Shown here piece by piece: positions 16,047-24,403 of a stretch of DNA of 64,000 bases. Each line of letters begins with the position of its first letter. The stretch's first letter is position 1. Under the pieces are notes generated by a model. It was not told the origin of the DNA. It made no database searches and saw nothing but the letters and a program-made list of their open reading frames with translations. The translations under genes were made by a program, and so were the position numbers. Origin of the DNA: Candidatus Fermentibacterota bacterium (GTDB taxonomy: Bacteria; Fermentibacterota; Fermentibacteria; Fermentibacterales; JCC-6); the NCBI GenBank assembly GCA_014728175.1, contig WJMA01000017.1:229097-293096 (forward strand), given 5' to 3'.

Positions 16047-16631
16047 TTGAGCAGGATCCAGAGAGGGCTGTTGATCGAGCTCTGCATAGTGCTGGTCCTG
16101 GCCGCGGCAGTCGCCCTGGGATTAAAGGCCTTCAACAGGAAGCTGGGTCCGCAACCCTCCTCCCGGGACCGGGAACGGACCGAGGCCTATCCGGCTGCCG
16201 AGGATACCCTGATGCTGCCCGAGATGGAGCCCGTGGTCCCCCGCGCCGACACCACGATGAAAAGCGGCCCGGAAACCTCTTGGGAGGCCACTCCCTGTTC
16301 GATATTCACGTCGGTGGACCCTGGTCTTCTGGTGGATACCCTTCCCCAGGCCCCCGGGTCGGGCCGGCGGCCCTACGAGGCTCAGTTGATAGTAAGGAGG
16401 TGGGCCGAGGCCAACGGATTGTCCGGCGACCGGTTGGACGAGGTCTACGTTTTCAACCGCAGCGATACTCTCTACGTGGACGTTCCCATGCGGATGGACG
16501 TCTCCACGCTCAAGAGAACCGTGGAGAGCCGTTTCGTGTGCTTCACCCGTCTTTACCTCCTGGTCTCGGGCAACCTGCAGACCGGCCTGGAGGACGGGAT
16601 CGCCCTCCGTGGTGTGCCCGGAGCGATATAA
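16047..16631 (+). CDS. membrane-anchored protein in the GerMN position (unknown function)
   Basis: A 194-residue protein with one N-terminal membrane helix (LLIELCIVLVLAAAVALGL), a Pro/Glu/Thr-rich linker to about residue 95 and a small C-terminal domain (AQLIVRRWAEANGL, VYVFNRSDTLYVDVPMRM, TLKRTVESRFVCFTRLYLLVSG). In several bacteria a GerMN-domain protein lies between a cell-wall amidase and murI/rph, and the SDTLYVDV strand plus following helix fits that domain. This is a context-based guess. It probably acts at the cell envelope with the amidase. Confidence 0.7.
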   Translation: MSRIQRGLLIELCIVLVLAAAVALGLKAFNRKLGPQPSSRDRERTEAYPAAEDTLMLPEMEPVVPRADTTMKSGPETSWEATPCSIFTSVDPGLLVDTLPQAPGSGRRPYEAQLIVRRWAEANGLSGDRLDEVYVFNRSDTLYVDVPMRMDVSTLKRTVESRFVCFTRLYLLVSGNLQTGLEDGIALRGVPGAI

Positions 16632-16635
16632 CCGA

Positions 16636-17436
16636 ATGAGCGCCGACCCGATAGGCGTTTTCGATTCCGGCATAGGGGGCCTGACCGTGGTAAGGGCCAT
16701 AAAAGAGCTTCTTCCGGCGGAGTCGGTGGTCTATTTCGGCGATACGGCCAGAGTGCCCTACGGGTCGAAATCGCCCCAGACGGTCGTCAGGTTCTCCCTG
16801 GAGAACGCGGCCTTTCTACAGACGAAGCACGTAAAGCTCCTGGTCGTTGCCTGCAACACGGCGTCGTCGGTCAGCATGCCCGCTCTGGGAGAGAGGTTCG
16901 ACATTCCGTTCACGGGGGTGATTGAACCGGGAGTGAGGGCGGCCGCCGGTCTTACCAAGAATGGAGTGGTGGGCGTTATAGGTACCCTGGGAACCATAGG
17001 TAGTGGTGCCTACCAGAAGGCCCTGAAGAGGTACGAAGCCATATCCAGAGTGGTCGCCCAGCCCAGTCCGTTACTGGTTCCCCTGGTGGAGGAGGGTTGG
17101 CTGGATCACCGAATTACCAGGGCGGTGGTCGAGGAGTACACGGCGCCTTTGGTGCGAGAGGGCATCGATACTCTGGTCCTGGGATGTACCCACTACCCCT
17201 TGATAAAGAAGGTTCTGATGGACGTGGTTGGAGAGTCTGTGACCCTGGTCGACTCGGCCGAGGCCACGGCCTCCGAAGTATCCTCCATGTTGGAATCGAA
17301 AGGTTTGAGCTCCGATTCGGATAGGGGAGAGAGCAGCTACTACGTGAGCGACATTCCGTTGAAGTTTCAGGAGATAGCTCAACGCTTCCTGGGAAGGTCG
17401 GTTCCACTGGTGACCCAGGTGGAGGTGGGAGAATAG
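16636..17436 (+). CDS. murI: glutamate racemase
   Basis: Makes D-glutamate for peptidoglycan; 266 residues. N-terminal IGVFDSGIGGLTVVRAI, YFGDTARVPYGSKS, and the two catalytic cysteines C73 (VVACNTASS) and C184 (LGCTHYPL) are all present. EPGVRAA and IGTLGTIGSGAY are also as in the family. The start at 16636 lies just after the previous stop and gives the usual MSADPIGVFDSG N-terminus. Part of the cell-wall/RNA-processing run amidase-murI-rph-rdgB. Confidence 0.95.
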   Translation: MSADPIGVFDSGIGGLTVVRAIKELLPAESVVYFGDTARVPYGSKSPQTVVRFSLENAAFLQTKHVKLLVVACNTASSVSMPALGERFDIPFTGVIEPGVRAAAGLTKNGVVGVIGTLGTIGSGAYQKALKRYEAISRVVAQPSPLLVPLVEEGWLDHRITRAVVEEYTAPLVREGIDTLVLGCTHYPLIKKVLMDVVGESVTLVDSAEATASEVSSMLESKGLSSDSDRGESSYYVSDIPLKFQEIAQRFLGRSVPLVTQVEVGE

Positions 17437-17456
17437 CCAGCAAAGCGAGGTGTGCC

Positions 17457-18173
17457 ATGCGCGTTGACGGAAGGGCGACCGACGAGCTGAGGGAGATCGA
17501 GATAGAGACCGGTTACCAGCCCCTTCCGGAGGGTAGCGCCCTCATCACCTGGGGTGAGACCAGAGTCCTATGTGCCGCTACCGTGGAGGACAGGACTCCT
17601 CCGTTCCTCTCCGGAAAGTCTTCGGGTTGGGTGACCGCCGAGTACTCCATGCTTCCCGGAAGCGGCAACCGGAGGGTACGCAGGAACAGAACGGGCGGAG
17701 CGGGAGGCCGCACCCACGAGATACAAAGGCTGGTGGGAAGAAGCCTTAGGCAGACCGTGGACCTTCAGAGGCTGGGGGAGAGGACCGTGGTAGTGGATTG
17801 CGACGTTCTGGTGGCGGACGGCGGAACCAGGGTGGCCTCCATTACCGGCGGGGCCGTGGCCCTGCGGTTGGCAATCAACAGGCTCATAGTCGAGGGCAAG
17901 CTGGAGGTAGACCCTTTCGAGAGATTCGTGGCCGCGGTGAGCCTGGGACTGGTCGAGGACGAATGCCTTCTCGACCTCTGCTACCACGAGGATTCCCGGG
18001 CGGCAATAGACATGAACGTGGTGGCAACCGAGTCCGGCGAGCTGGTAGAGCTGCAGGCCTCGGCGGAGAGGGATACGGTAACCCTCCAGAAGCTAACCGA
18101 GATGGCCCGCGGCGCGATCGAGACCATAACCGAGAGCATCGTACCGGCCCAGAAGCGAGTGGTGAACGAATGA
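17457..18173 (+). CDS. rph: ribonuclease PH
   Basis: 3'-exoribonuclease that trims tRNA 3' ends with phosphate. It is 238 residues. Signatures are RVDGRATDELREIEIETGY, GETRVLCAATVED, GWVTAEYSMLPGS, THEIQRLVGRSLR, VVDCDVLVADGGTRVASITG and LDLCYHEDSRAAIDMNVV. The stretch before THEIQR (RRNRTGGAGG) is slightly unlike the usual RxxGKQSGR, but the Arg residues remain. It overlaps rdgB by ATGA. Confidence 0.95.
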   Translation: MRVDGRATDELREIEIETGYQPLPEGSALITWGETRVLCAATVEDRTPPFLSGKSSGWVTAEYSMLPGSGNRRVRRNRTGGAGGRTHEIQRLVGRSLRQTVDLQRLGERTVVVDCDVLVADGGTRVASITGGAVALRLAINRLIVEGKLEVDPFERFVAAVSLGLVEDECLLDLCYHEDSRAAIDMNVVATESGELVELQASAERDTVTLQKLTEMARGAIETITESIVPAQKRVVNE

Positions 18174-18775
18174 GCACCCTGGTTCTGGCTTCGGCGAATC
18201 CGGACAAGCTGGAGGAGATGAGAGTACTACTGGGAGACCTGGAGATCGAGGTGGTCGCGGTAAGCTCTTTGGTTTCGGATTGGCGGGTGGAGGAGGACGG
18301 GATCACCCTTAAAGCCAACGCCTCGAAGAAGGCCGAAATGGCAACCCAAGCCACCGGCCTGCCCTCGGTTGCCGACGATACGGGGTTGTTCGTGAGAGGC
18401 CTGGGAGGGGCACCCGGGGTTCTCTCGGCTCGGTACGCCGGGGCCGGGTGCAGCTACGCGGACAACGTAGGAAAGCTGCTCAGGAACCTGCGGGGGGAGA
18501 CGGGGAACATGAGACGGGCTCTGTTCAAAACCGTTGCCGTTTTGACCTCACCGGTTTCGGAGGGGCTGATCGTAGGGGGCGAGATCGGCGGAAGCATATC
18601 ATGCGAACCTAAGGGCACCGGGGGGTTCGGTTACGATCCGATCTTCGTGGTGGACGGGCTGGGCAAGACCTTTGCGGAATGCTCGGCGGACGAGAAGAAC
18701 CGGCTCAGCCATCGCGGCCGGGCGCTGAGGGCCCTGAAGGAGCAGCTGGCAGAGGCCATGCTCAGTTCGGGCTGA
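18170..18775 (+). CDS. rdgB: XTP/dITP diphosphatase (HAM1/RdgB)
   Basis: House-cleaning nucleotide pyrophosphatase removing ITP, XTP and dITP; 201 residues. LASANPDKLEEMR replaces the typical ATxNxxKxxE. VADDTGLFVRGLGGAPGVLSARYAG and GFGYDPIFVVDGLGKTFAE with KNRLSHRGRAL are the substrate-binding and catalytic segments. Translationally coupled to rph by a 4-bp ATGA overlap, a common pair. Confidence 0.95.
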   Translation: MSTLVLASANPDKLEEMRVLLGDLEIEVVAVSSLVSDWRVEEDGITLKANASKKAEMATQATGLPSVADDTGLFVRGLGGAPGVLSARYAGAGCSYADNVGKLLRNLRGETGNMRRALFKTVAVLTSPVSEGLIVGGEIGGSISCEPKGTGGFGYDPIFVVDGLGKTFAECSADEKNRLSHRGRALRALKEQLAEAMLSSG

Positions 18776-18784
18776 GCCTGCCCC

Positions 18785-19303
18785 TCACAAATCCTCACTG
18801 AGCTCGATGTGAACGGACAGGTGCATCTCATCAATTAGCCGCTGAAGTTCGTCCTGGTCCACCTCTTCCTGGTTCTCTTCCATGGACAGCGAAAGAGCGT
18901 CGTCCGCTATTCGGAGTCTGTAGGTAACTATTCGGGCCAGCCCGAGAACCAGGGCCAGGGCAGTGTCCGGGCTTCTGCTCATAAGCCCCGGAAGCTCATC
19001 GTGCCCTATCTTCAGGGCCGAACCGTCCACGGCGGCCCTTACCGACGCCGAACGGGGCTCGCCATCCAGAAACGACATCTCGCCGAATATGTCGCCCCTG
19101 TGAAGCAGGGCCAGAACCAGGTCCTCTCCACGTTCGTCGTCGAAGACCTTGTACTCGCCGTCGGTTATTATGTACAGATCCCTGGATAGCTCTCCCTTGC
19201 ACACCAGCAGGCTGCCGGCCCTGGTCCTCACCGGGTTGCAGGCAGCCAGCACCGCTGCCTCCTGCTCTCTGGTAAGGAAACTGAATACTTTCCTCGCCAC
19301 CAT
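18785..19303 (-). CDS. cyclic-nucleotide-binding domain protein
   Basis: A 172-residue protein with one cNMP-binding domain (residues 10-125): GSLLVCKGELSRDLYIITDG, then GDIFGEMSFLDGEPRSASVRA, the phosphate-binding cassette with the usual Gly-Glu and Arg-x-Ala-Ser. The C-terminus is a helix and an acidic tail without a DNA-binding HTH, so it is not a CRP-type regulator. It may be a regulatory partner or sensor; the divergently encoded neighbour is a diguanylate cyclase, so a nucleotide second-messenger role is plausible. Confidence 0.8.
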   Translation of the reverse strand: MVARKVFSFLTREQEAAVLAACNPVRTRAGSLLVCKGELSRDLYIITDGEYKVFDDERGEDLVLALLHRGDIFGEMSFLDGEPRSASVRAAVDGSALKIGHDELPGLMSRSPDTALALVLGLARIVTYRLRIADDALSLSMEENQEEVDQDELQRLIDEMHLSVHIELSEDL

Positions 19304-19477
19304 GCCTCACCGCCTTCGGGTTCGGTTTACGTTTCGGCGCGGAGCCACAGCGAAACTACTACGAAATCATCGTATCCAGGTCAAAACCCCATCGTTCGCA
19401 GGGTTGACCCGATCGGTCGGAACGGAAGATATACTTCGCTCATCTAATAGTGTCCGATCGTTGCCTCGGGGGAAGCC

Positions 19478-20818
19478 ATGGATGACCTCGACTCGAGCTT
19501 TCGCGAAAGGCTGGACAGGGCCTACGAGGAGCTGGGCAGACTGAGACGGGAGAACCAGAGGCTCAGGGCGAAGCTCTCCCGGATGGAGCTGGTGTTCCGA
19601 AACTCGGTGGACCTTCTGGTCATGGTCGATCCACTGTCCGGCTCGATCGTCAGGGTAAGCGATGCGGCGGAGGCCGTCCTGGGCTACCGCCGGGGCCGGC
19701 TGGTGGGTCGGGATTTGGATGAGTTGCTTCCCACGGAGGAGGAGAGCCGGTCGGTGAGCGGCTCTAAAAAACCTCCGGAGATCATGGACGGGATCTTCGT
19801 GGACCAGACCGTGAGATGCGCGGACGGCTCGACCATAGAGATGGACATGACCACCAGCCTGGTGAGTGGTAAGGGTGGCAGCGCCATACTGATAACGCTC
19901 AGAGACACCACCGAGCGCAAGAGGTACCAGAGGGAGATGAAGCGCAAGAACAGCGCTCTGGATGCCGCGCTGAGCCCCATGCTGGTGGCCGACCAGGGGT
20001 GGAACCTCCTGTATTCTAACCGCAGGGCGAACGACTCATGGAGGTTCGTGGGAGAACCTCAGGAGGATCTCGAAGTTCGCTCCATGCTGTGGCGGCAGGA
20101 AGACTTCGAGAACCTCAGGAGGAGCGTGGAGTCCACCGGCAGCTGGGAGGGTGAGGTCGCATGTAGAAGGTTGGACGGTACCTGGTTCTTCTCCCAGGCG
20201 ACGGCTACGGTGGTAGACGAGGGATCGGGGAGCGAGGAAGAGCGATCGTACGTCCTATCCTTTCTGGACATATCCCGCAGGGTGGAATTGGAGTCCAGGC
20301 TCAGGGAGCTTTCGCTGCGGGACAGCATGACCGGGCTCTACAACCGGAGAGGATTCATGACCATCGCCCGACAGCTCATCGAGTCATCCAGAAGGCGGGA
20401 AGCCGGGGTGGGCCTACTGTTCATCGATCTGGACGGTCTGAAGAGAATAAACGACGAATTCGGCCACTCGGTCGGAGACGTTGCGATAACCAAGACCGCA
20501 GAGGTTCTCCGAAGCGCCTTCCGGGACTCGGACGTTTTGGCCAGGATGGGCGGCGACGAGTTCGTTGTCCTCTTCATGGACCCGTCCGATCTGAGCGAAA
20601 GAGAGCTGCGGCGAAGGCTGGAGGGACAGCTGAAGAAGCTGGAGGTCTCCGGGGACGTACCTTTCGACCTGTGCATGAGCTGCGGTTACAGCTCCTCGGT
20701 AATCGGTGAGGATACCGGCCTGAGTGATCTGCTCAGAAGGGCCGACGATCGGATGTACGTGGACAAGCAGCGCCGAAGGGAGTGGGGGGAGAGCTCGGTC
20801 GGGGAGAGTTCCGGTTGA
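19478..20818 (+). CDS. PAS-PAS-GGDEF diguanylate cyclase
   Basis: A 446-residue soluble protein. An N-terminal coiled coil (residues 1-40) is followed by a PAS domain (about 42-150, ending ITLRDTTERKRYQ), a second PAS-like region (about 155-275, ending FLDISRRVELESRL) and a GGDEF domain (LRDSMTGLYNRRGFM, then LLFIDLDGLKRINDEFGH). The active motif GGDEF is intact at 358-362. The inhibitory I-site Arg-x-x-Asp is present at 349-352 with the correct 5-residue spacing, so it is expected to make c-di-GMP with product inhibition. No membrane helix. The 170 bases upstream contain TTGACC at 19404, but a clear -10 at normal spacing is not seen. Confidence 0.9.
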   Translation: MDDLDSSFRERLDRAYEELGRLRRENQRLRAKLSRMELVFRNSVDLLVMVDPLSGSIVRVSDAAEAVLGYRRGRLVGRDLDELLPTEEESRSVSGSKKPPEIMDGIFVDQTVRCADGSTIEMDMTTSLVSGKGGSAILITLRDTTERKRYQREMKRKNSALDAALSPMLVADQGWNLLYSNRRANDSWRFVGEPQEDLEVRSMLWRQEDFENLRRSVESTGSWEGEVACRRLDGTWFFSQATATVVDEGSGSEEERSYVLSFLDISRRVELESRLRELSLRDSMTGLYNRRGFMTIARQLIESSRRREAGVGLLFIDLDGLKRINDEFGHSVGDVAITKTAEVLRSAFRDSDVLARMGGDEFVVLFMDPSDLSERELRRRLEGQLKKLEVSGDVPFDLCMSCGYSSSVIGEDTGLSDLLRRADDRMYVDKQRRREWGESSVGESSG

Positions 20819-21663
20819 CCGCCATCGAGAGGGAGGAGCTCGACATCAGGGAGGCATCGGAGGGCGATCTCCCGGCCTTGAGGGAGATATCCTCTCAGAC
20901 CTGGGACGGGGAGGACTACCTAGCCCAGGTCGCTGCCGGGTGGATGAACGACGGGGGCTTGTACGTGGGCCTTCTGAACGAAGCCGTGGTGGGAGCCGTG
21001 AAGGTGTCCCTTCTTCCCTGTGGGGTGGTCTGGCTGGAAGGCTTAAGGGTGCATCCCCGGTACCGGGGAAGAGGATTCGGCAAAATCCTGGCCGAGTACT
21101 CAATGCACCGGGCGTTAGAGCTGATGCGCAATGGCGAGGCGGAGCTGGTGGAGTTCGTTACCTACGTCAAGAACGACATCAGCATCGGCATCTCAAGGAA
21201 GCTCGGATTCCGCCTGCAGGAGAGATTCTTCGTGCTGTCCAGGCCCACCTTGGCCTCCGGGCGGGAATGCAGGGCGATCGATGAGCTGCGAAAGGAGGAC
21301 CTGGCCTGTTTTCCCGGCCACATTCCCGCAGGATGGGTGATGGTTCTAAAGTGCCCGGAGAGCCTGGCCTGGCTGCGTTCGAGGATGACCGTCCATGGTT
21401 TTGGAGAAGCGAGATTCATGTTCACCCGTGGCGACAGCTACTTCGTACCTCTTGGAAGCTCTCTGGACGATCCCGGGGATTTCCTGCGGGGCTGTAACGC
21501 CTGCGCGGCGGCAGCGGACATGGATAGGCACGACGTAGTGCTGCACGAGTCGATGCGCCCGTTGCTGGCGGAGGCCCGTCGGGCCGGCTTCGGGATGTGG
21601 GAGGAGGTCGACGGGCCGAACATGCTCCTGTTCAGGTTCTCCCAGGAGTTCCTCAGGGGTTGA
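20815..21663 (+). CDS. GNAT-family N-acetyltransferase
   Basis: A 282-residue protein. Residues 5-150 are a GNAT domain: LDIREASEGDLPALREI, VGLLNEAVVGAVKV, the acetyl-CoA loop VHPRYRGRGFGKIL and KNDISIGISRKLGFRLQERF. The C-terminal 130 residues (GHIPAGWVMVLKCPESLAWL and onward) are unlike the core and may be a second, degenerate GNAT-like half. The TTG at 20815 forms a TTGA overlap with the diguanylate-cyclase stop; an in-frame ATG at 20782 is the alternative. Substrate unknown. Confidence 0.78.
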   Translation: MTAIEREELDIREASEGDLPALREISSQTWDGEDYLAQVAAGWMNDGGLYVGLLNEAVVGAVKVSLLPCGVVWLEGLRVHPRYRGRGFGKILAEYSMHRALELMRNGEAELVEFVTYVKNDISIGISRKLGFRLQERFFVLSRPTLASGRECRAIDELRKEDLACFPGHIPAGWVMVLKCPESLAWLRSRMTVHGFGEARFMFTRGDSYFVPLGSSLDDPGDFLRGCNACAAAADMDRHDVVLHESMRPLLAEARRAGFGMWEEVDGPNMLLFRFSQEFLRG

Positions 21664-21668
21664 GGAAC
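21648..21668. terminator. hairpin inside overlapping convergent gene ends
   Basis: Perfect 8-bp stem GTTCCTCA/TGAGGAAC with loop GGGGT, spanning both stop codons of the GNAT gene and the convergent minus-strand gene, whose ends overlap by 11 bp. It is placed to act as a bidirectional terminator but has no T-tract. Confidence 0.45.
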
Positions 21669-22321
21669 CTTCTCAGCGAAGCGTTCCGATCGGCATGACC
21701 GTCGTATAGCCTGCTTATGCGCCGGTTGTGCGCCCGGGAGGAATGCGTCTCGAATATCTCCGAGAGCCCGATCAGCGCGTTGGACTCGTTCCATGGTGAT
21801 TCCGGATCTCCCCGATGTCTCCTGACCATTCCAAGATACTTCCAGAACGCCTTCTCCTTTTCCCTGACGCCGACCGTCTCCAGGTCGGCCTTCCACGAGA
21901 TCACCGCCCGCTCCCAGTACAGGGCGAGGTTCCGGGGAGAGTTTCTGATGCCCCTGCGGAGAAGATCGAGGCCTTCCCGTGGCTGGTCCAGGTTCACCGC
22001 CAGATGGTAAGCTCCGTCTACGTAGGCCTGGACGAAATCGGGTCTGAGGGTCACCACCAGCCATATCATGGGGAGGTAGTCGGTGGCGGTGGTCCAGGTG
22101 TGGCCCTGGTACATCCACAGATGGTGGTAATCGTCTATTCTCAGGTATAGAGCGTTGGCCGTTATGGATTTAAGGCTCTTAATGCCCGATTCGAAGACCT
22201 CCATGGAGGTGGATTCGTGCCGGCTGCGCATGCGGGATGCAGCCAACCCGGCCAGTATCGCCGCCAACAGAAGAGCCAGGGACAGCGTGGGCAGGAGGAA
22301 CCTCTTGTATCTCAGCTCCAT
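21653..22321 (-). CDS. membrane-anchored TPR-like protein
   Basis: A 222-residue protein with one N-terminal membrane helix (LPTLSLALLLAAILAGLAAS) and a helical remainder with TPR-like spacing (VQAYVDGAYHLAVNLDQPREGLDLLRRGIRNSP, NLALYWERAVISWKADLETVG). It is the last gene of a four-gene minus operon with the ABC-2 exporter and overlaps the lipoprotein gene start side by 10 bp. Probably a periplasmic or inner-membrane scaffolding partner; no enzyme motif. Confidence 0.7.
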   Translation of the reverse strand: MELRYKRFLLPTLSLALLLAAILAGLAASRMRSRHESTSMEVFESGIKSLKSITANALYLRIDDYHHLWMYQGHTWTTATDYLPMIWLVVTLRPDFVQAYVDGAYHLAVNLDQPREGLDLLRRGIRNSPRNLALYWERAVISWKADLETVGVREKEKAFWKYLGMVRRHRGDPESPWNESNALIGLSEIFETHSSRAHNRRISRLYDGHADRNASLRRFLNP

Positions 22322-22677
22322 CGTCTGGAATGGACGTGCCGGCTTAGCAGCAAAAGTAGGATCGCCAGTCCCACCAGAATGGCGGAATCCCTAAGTATCT
22401 TGCTCCATATGAACCGAGCCGCCCAGGGCTGGTTGAAGAACCACATGGTACCATGATTGCGTACCCCGGGGGTATGTACGTGTCCCCGGGCGCCGGTCAT
22501 CTGCTCAGCGGATTCGGCCCCGTGCTGGTCATGCTGATGGTGTGGATGCTCGTCGGGGCCGGAGAGGTGCTCGGGGGGCGCGACCTCGCCCACGTCGTAG
22601 TCGATTCTCTTTCCGCATCCGGAAGCTGCCAGGGATAGGATCGCGACGCACAGCACGGTGGCGAGGGGTAACCTCAT
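22312..22677 (-). CDS. His-rich lipoprotein with C-terminal membrane helix
   Basis: A 121-residue protein. The signal peptide ends in a lipobox (LSLAASGC, Cys21). Residues 36-70 are rich in His (EHPHHQHDQHG, then GHVHTPG), which suggests metal binding. A hydrophobic helix near residues 96-112 (DSAILVGLAILLLLL) and a basic tail end it. The start forms ATGA with the permease stop. Having both a lipid anchor and a membrane helix is unusual. The ABC-2 partners recall NosFY-type copper-related transporters, but no NosL/NosD signature is seen. Confidence 0.7.
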   Translation of the reverse strand: MRLPLATVLCVAILSLAASGCGKRIDYDVGEVAPPEHLSGPDEHPHHQHDQHGAESAEQMTGARGHVHTPGVRNHGTMWFFNQPWAARFIWSKILRDSAILVGLAILLLLLSRHVHSRRWS

Positions 22678-23426
22678 AGATCACGCTCCCTGAAAACGGC
22701 CAGGGCTACCGAAAGCATGAACGAGGTGTAGGCCAGGCCGTAGAGACATGCCAGCAGGAAGTAGAGCAGGGGGACGGACTCCCCATGGGCTATGGGATCC
22801 TTCACGTGGAAAACGTCCATGTGGGGAAGGAGAAGCCTGAGCAATCTCATAAGGGAGGGGGCCTGGGGGAAGAGTCCCACGAATTCCCTGACGCTCATCT
22901 GGGCCAGTACGAACAGGGCCAAGGTGAGGGGAACGTTGAGCGGCGGTGAGGTCCAGAAGCTGAAGAAGAAGACCACCGCCAGCAGGAACAGCCCTTCCAC
23001 CAGCAGCAGGAGGGTTCCGGGAAGCAACGTGGACGGTATGGAAAGGTCGTTCAGAATCAGTATGACCATCAGTCCGACGCATCCGACCAGAAGGGCCACG
23101 ATCTGCACCAGCGCCGAACCCAGGAACCTTCCCATCAGGTACTGCCCCCTGGAGATCGGTACCGCGACCAGGGGAAGGATGGTCCCGCTCTCCCTGTCCC
23201 GTGGGTAGAGGTTGACCGCCAGCCCCAAAGCCATCAGCAGAGCCCCAATCTCCAGGCCGAACAGGCCGAACTCCAGCACGAACCGGCCCTCGGTCTGGAC
23301 GTTGAATGACGGCACATGCCCGATCGCGATCAGCCCCAGCAGGACGACGATGAGGATCCCCCACACCGTCCTCCTGCGCAGCAGACTCCGAACCGTCATC
23401 CTGGCGAAGGCCCAAACCGCTCTCAT
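22674..23426 (-). CDS. ABC-2 type transporter permease
   Basis: A 250-residue protein with six predicted membrane segments (for example TVWGILIVVLLGLIAIGH, LEIGALLMALGLAVNLY, LVQIVALLVGCVGLMVILIL). The loop YPRDRESGTILPLVAVPISR is the conserved cytoplasmic 'ESGT' element of ABC-2/NosY permeases. It overlaps the ATPase gene by 4 bp. Exported substrate unknown. Confidence 0.85.
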   Translation of the reverse strand: MRAVWAFARMTVRSLLRRRTVWGILIVVLLGLIAIGHVPSFNVQTEGRFVLEFGLFGLEIGALLMALGLAVNLYPRDRESGTILPLVAVPISRGQYLMGRFLGSALVQIVALLVGCVGLMVILILNDLSIPSTLLPGTLLLLVEGLFLLAVVFFFSFWTSPPLNVPLTLALFVLAQMSVREFVGLFPQAPSLMRLLRLLLPHMDVFHVKDPIAHGESVPLLYFLLACLYGLAYTSFMLSVALAVFRERDL

Positions 23427-24298
23427 CGCTCCTCACCCGTAACCTCGAGGAAGACCTCTTCCAGGCTCCTGCCGGTTCTCTCAACGGCCAGTATGGTTCC
23501 GTCCCTGCGACGTATGGAGTCGATCTCCTTCTGTAGCTCGCTCTCTCCGCCCTCCAGCCGTTTCTCGACCGGAGTGGAGCCCGGCAGGCTGAATCTTATC
23601 GTGTACGGGCTCTTCTTCCGCAGAAGCTCTTCCATGGAGCCCTCGCTGACCTTTCTTCCCTGGGAGAGGATGACCGCTCGGTCGCAAATCGCCTCCACCT
23701 CGGAGAGCAGATGGGAGGAGAGGAACACCGCGGCGCCCCTTCGGCTCTCCTCCAGGATGATGTCGCGAAACTCTTTCCTGGCCAGCGGATCCAACCCCCC
23801 CGTGGGCTCGTCCAACACCAGAACGTCGGGCTGCGACTGCAGGGCGAGAGCCAGGCTGAGCCTCTGTCTCATCCCTTTGGAAAAACGGTCGATCCTGGTG
23901 GTCTCCCAACCCGAGAGCCCCACCCTCCCCAGCAGGCCGAGCATGAAGTCGGAGCCCTGATCCAGGCCACGCATCTCCGAGAAGGTTCGGAGGAACTCCA
24001 GGGGGGTGAAACAGCTCTCGTAGGTGGGGTTCTCCGGGACGAAGCCGATCCGTTGGCGCACCTTCGCCGCCGCCGGCGGCTCACCCCAGAGCCTTACGCT
24101 GCCGGAGGTGGGCCGTAGCAGGCCCAGTATGCATTTGATCGTGGTGGTCTTGCCTGCGCCGTTGGGGCCGAGAAAGCCCAATATATCGCCGTTGCGAAGG
24201 GAGAAGGAGATGCCCTCTACCGCGCGGATCCTCCGCAGACCCATCCTGGTCGGATAGTGCTTCTGCAGGTCTACGACCTCAATGCACGAACCAGACAT
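23423..24298 (-). CDS. ABC transporter ATP-binding protein
   Basis: A 291-residue ATPase of the CcmA/NosF-like ABC-2 class. Walker A is GPNGAGKTT. The Q-loop region contains IGFVPENPTYESCFTPLEFL, the signature is FSKGMRQRLSLALALQ, Walker B is DVLVLDEPTGGLDPLARK, and the H-loop is FLSSHLLSEVEAICDRA. A C-terminal roughly 80-residue extension follows. First gene of a four-gene operon with its own strong promoter. Confidence 0.93.
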   Translation of the reverse strand: MSGSCIEVVDLQKHYPTRMGLRRIRAVEGISFSLRNGDILGFLGPNGAGKTTTIKCILGLLRPTSGSVRLWGEPPAAAKVRQRIGFVPENPTYESCFTPLEFLRTFSEMRGLDQGSDFMLGLLGRVGLSGWETTRIDRFSKGMRQRLSLALALQSQPDVLVLDEPTGGLDPLARKEFRDIILEESRRGAAVFLSSHLLSEVEAICDRAVILSQGRKVSEGSMEELLRKKSPYTIRFSLPGSTPVEKRLEGGESELQKEIDSIRRRDGTILAVERTGRSLEEVFLEVTGEER

Positions 24299-24342
24299 TC
24301 TGCGCAGTTATCTCCCTCCCTTTGCAGTTCACGGACACGCAG

Positions 24343-24372
24343 ATTATAGAAACCTACCCATGGGATTGGCAA
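24343..24372 (-). promoter_or_regulatory. strong sigma-70-like promoter of the ABC/His-rich lipoprotein operon
   Basis: Minus strand TTGCCA (24367-24372), an 18-base spacer and perfect TATAAT (24343-24348). The leader is about 38 bases with GGGAGGGAG as ribosome site before the ATG at 24298. Confidence 0.7.
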
Positions 24373-24403
24373 AGACTACTTGGGCGTAGGGGAAGGTGGC
24401 GGT

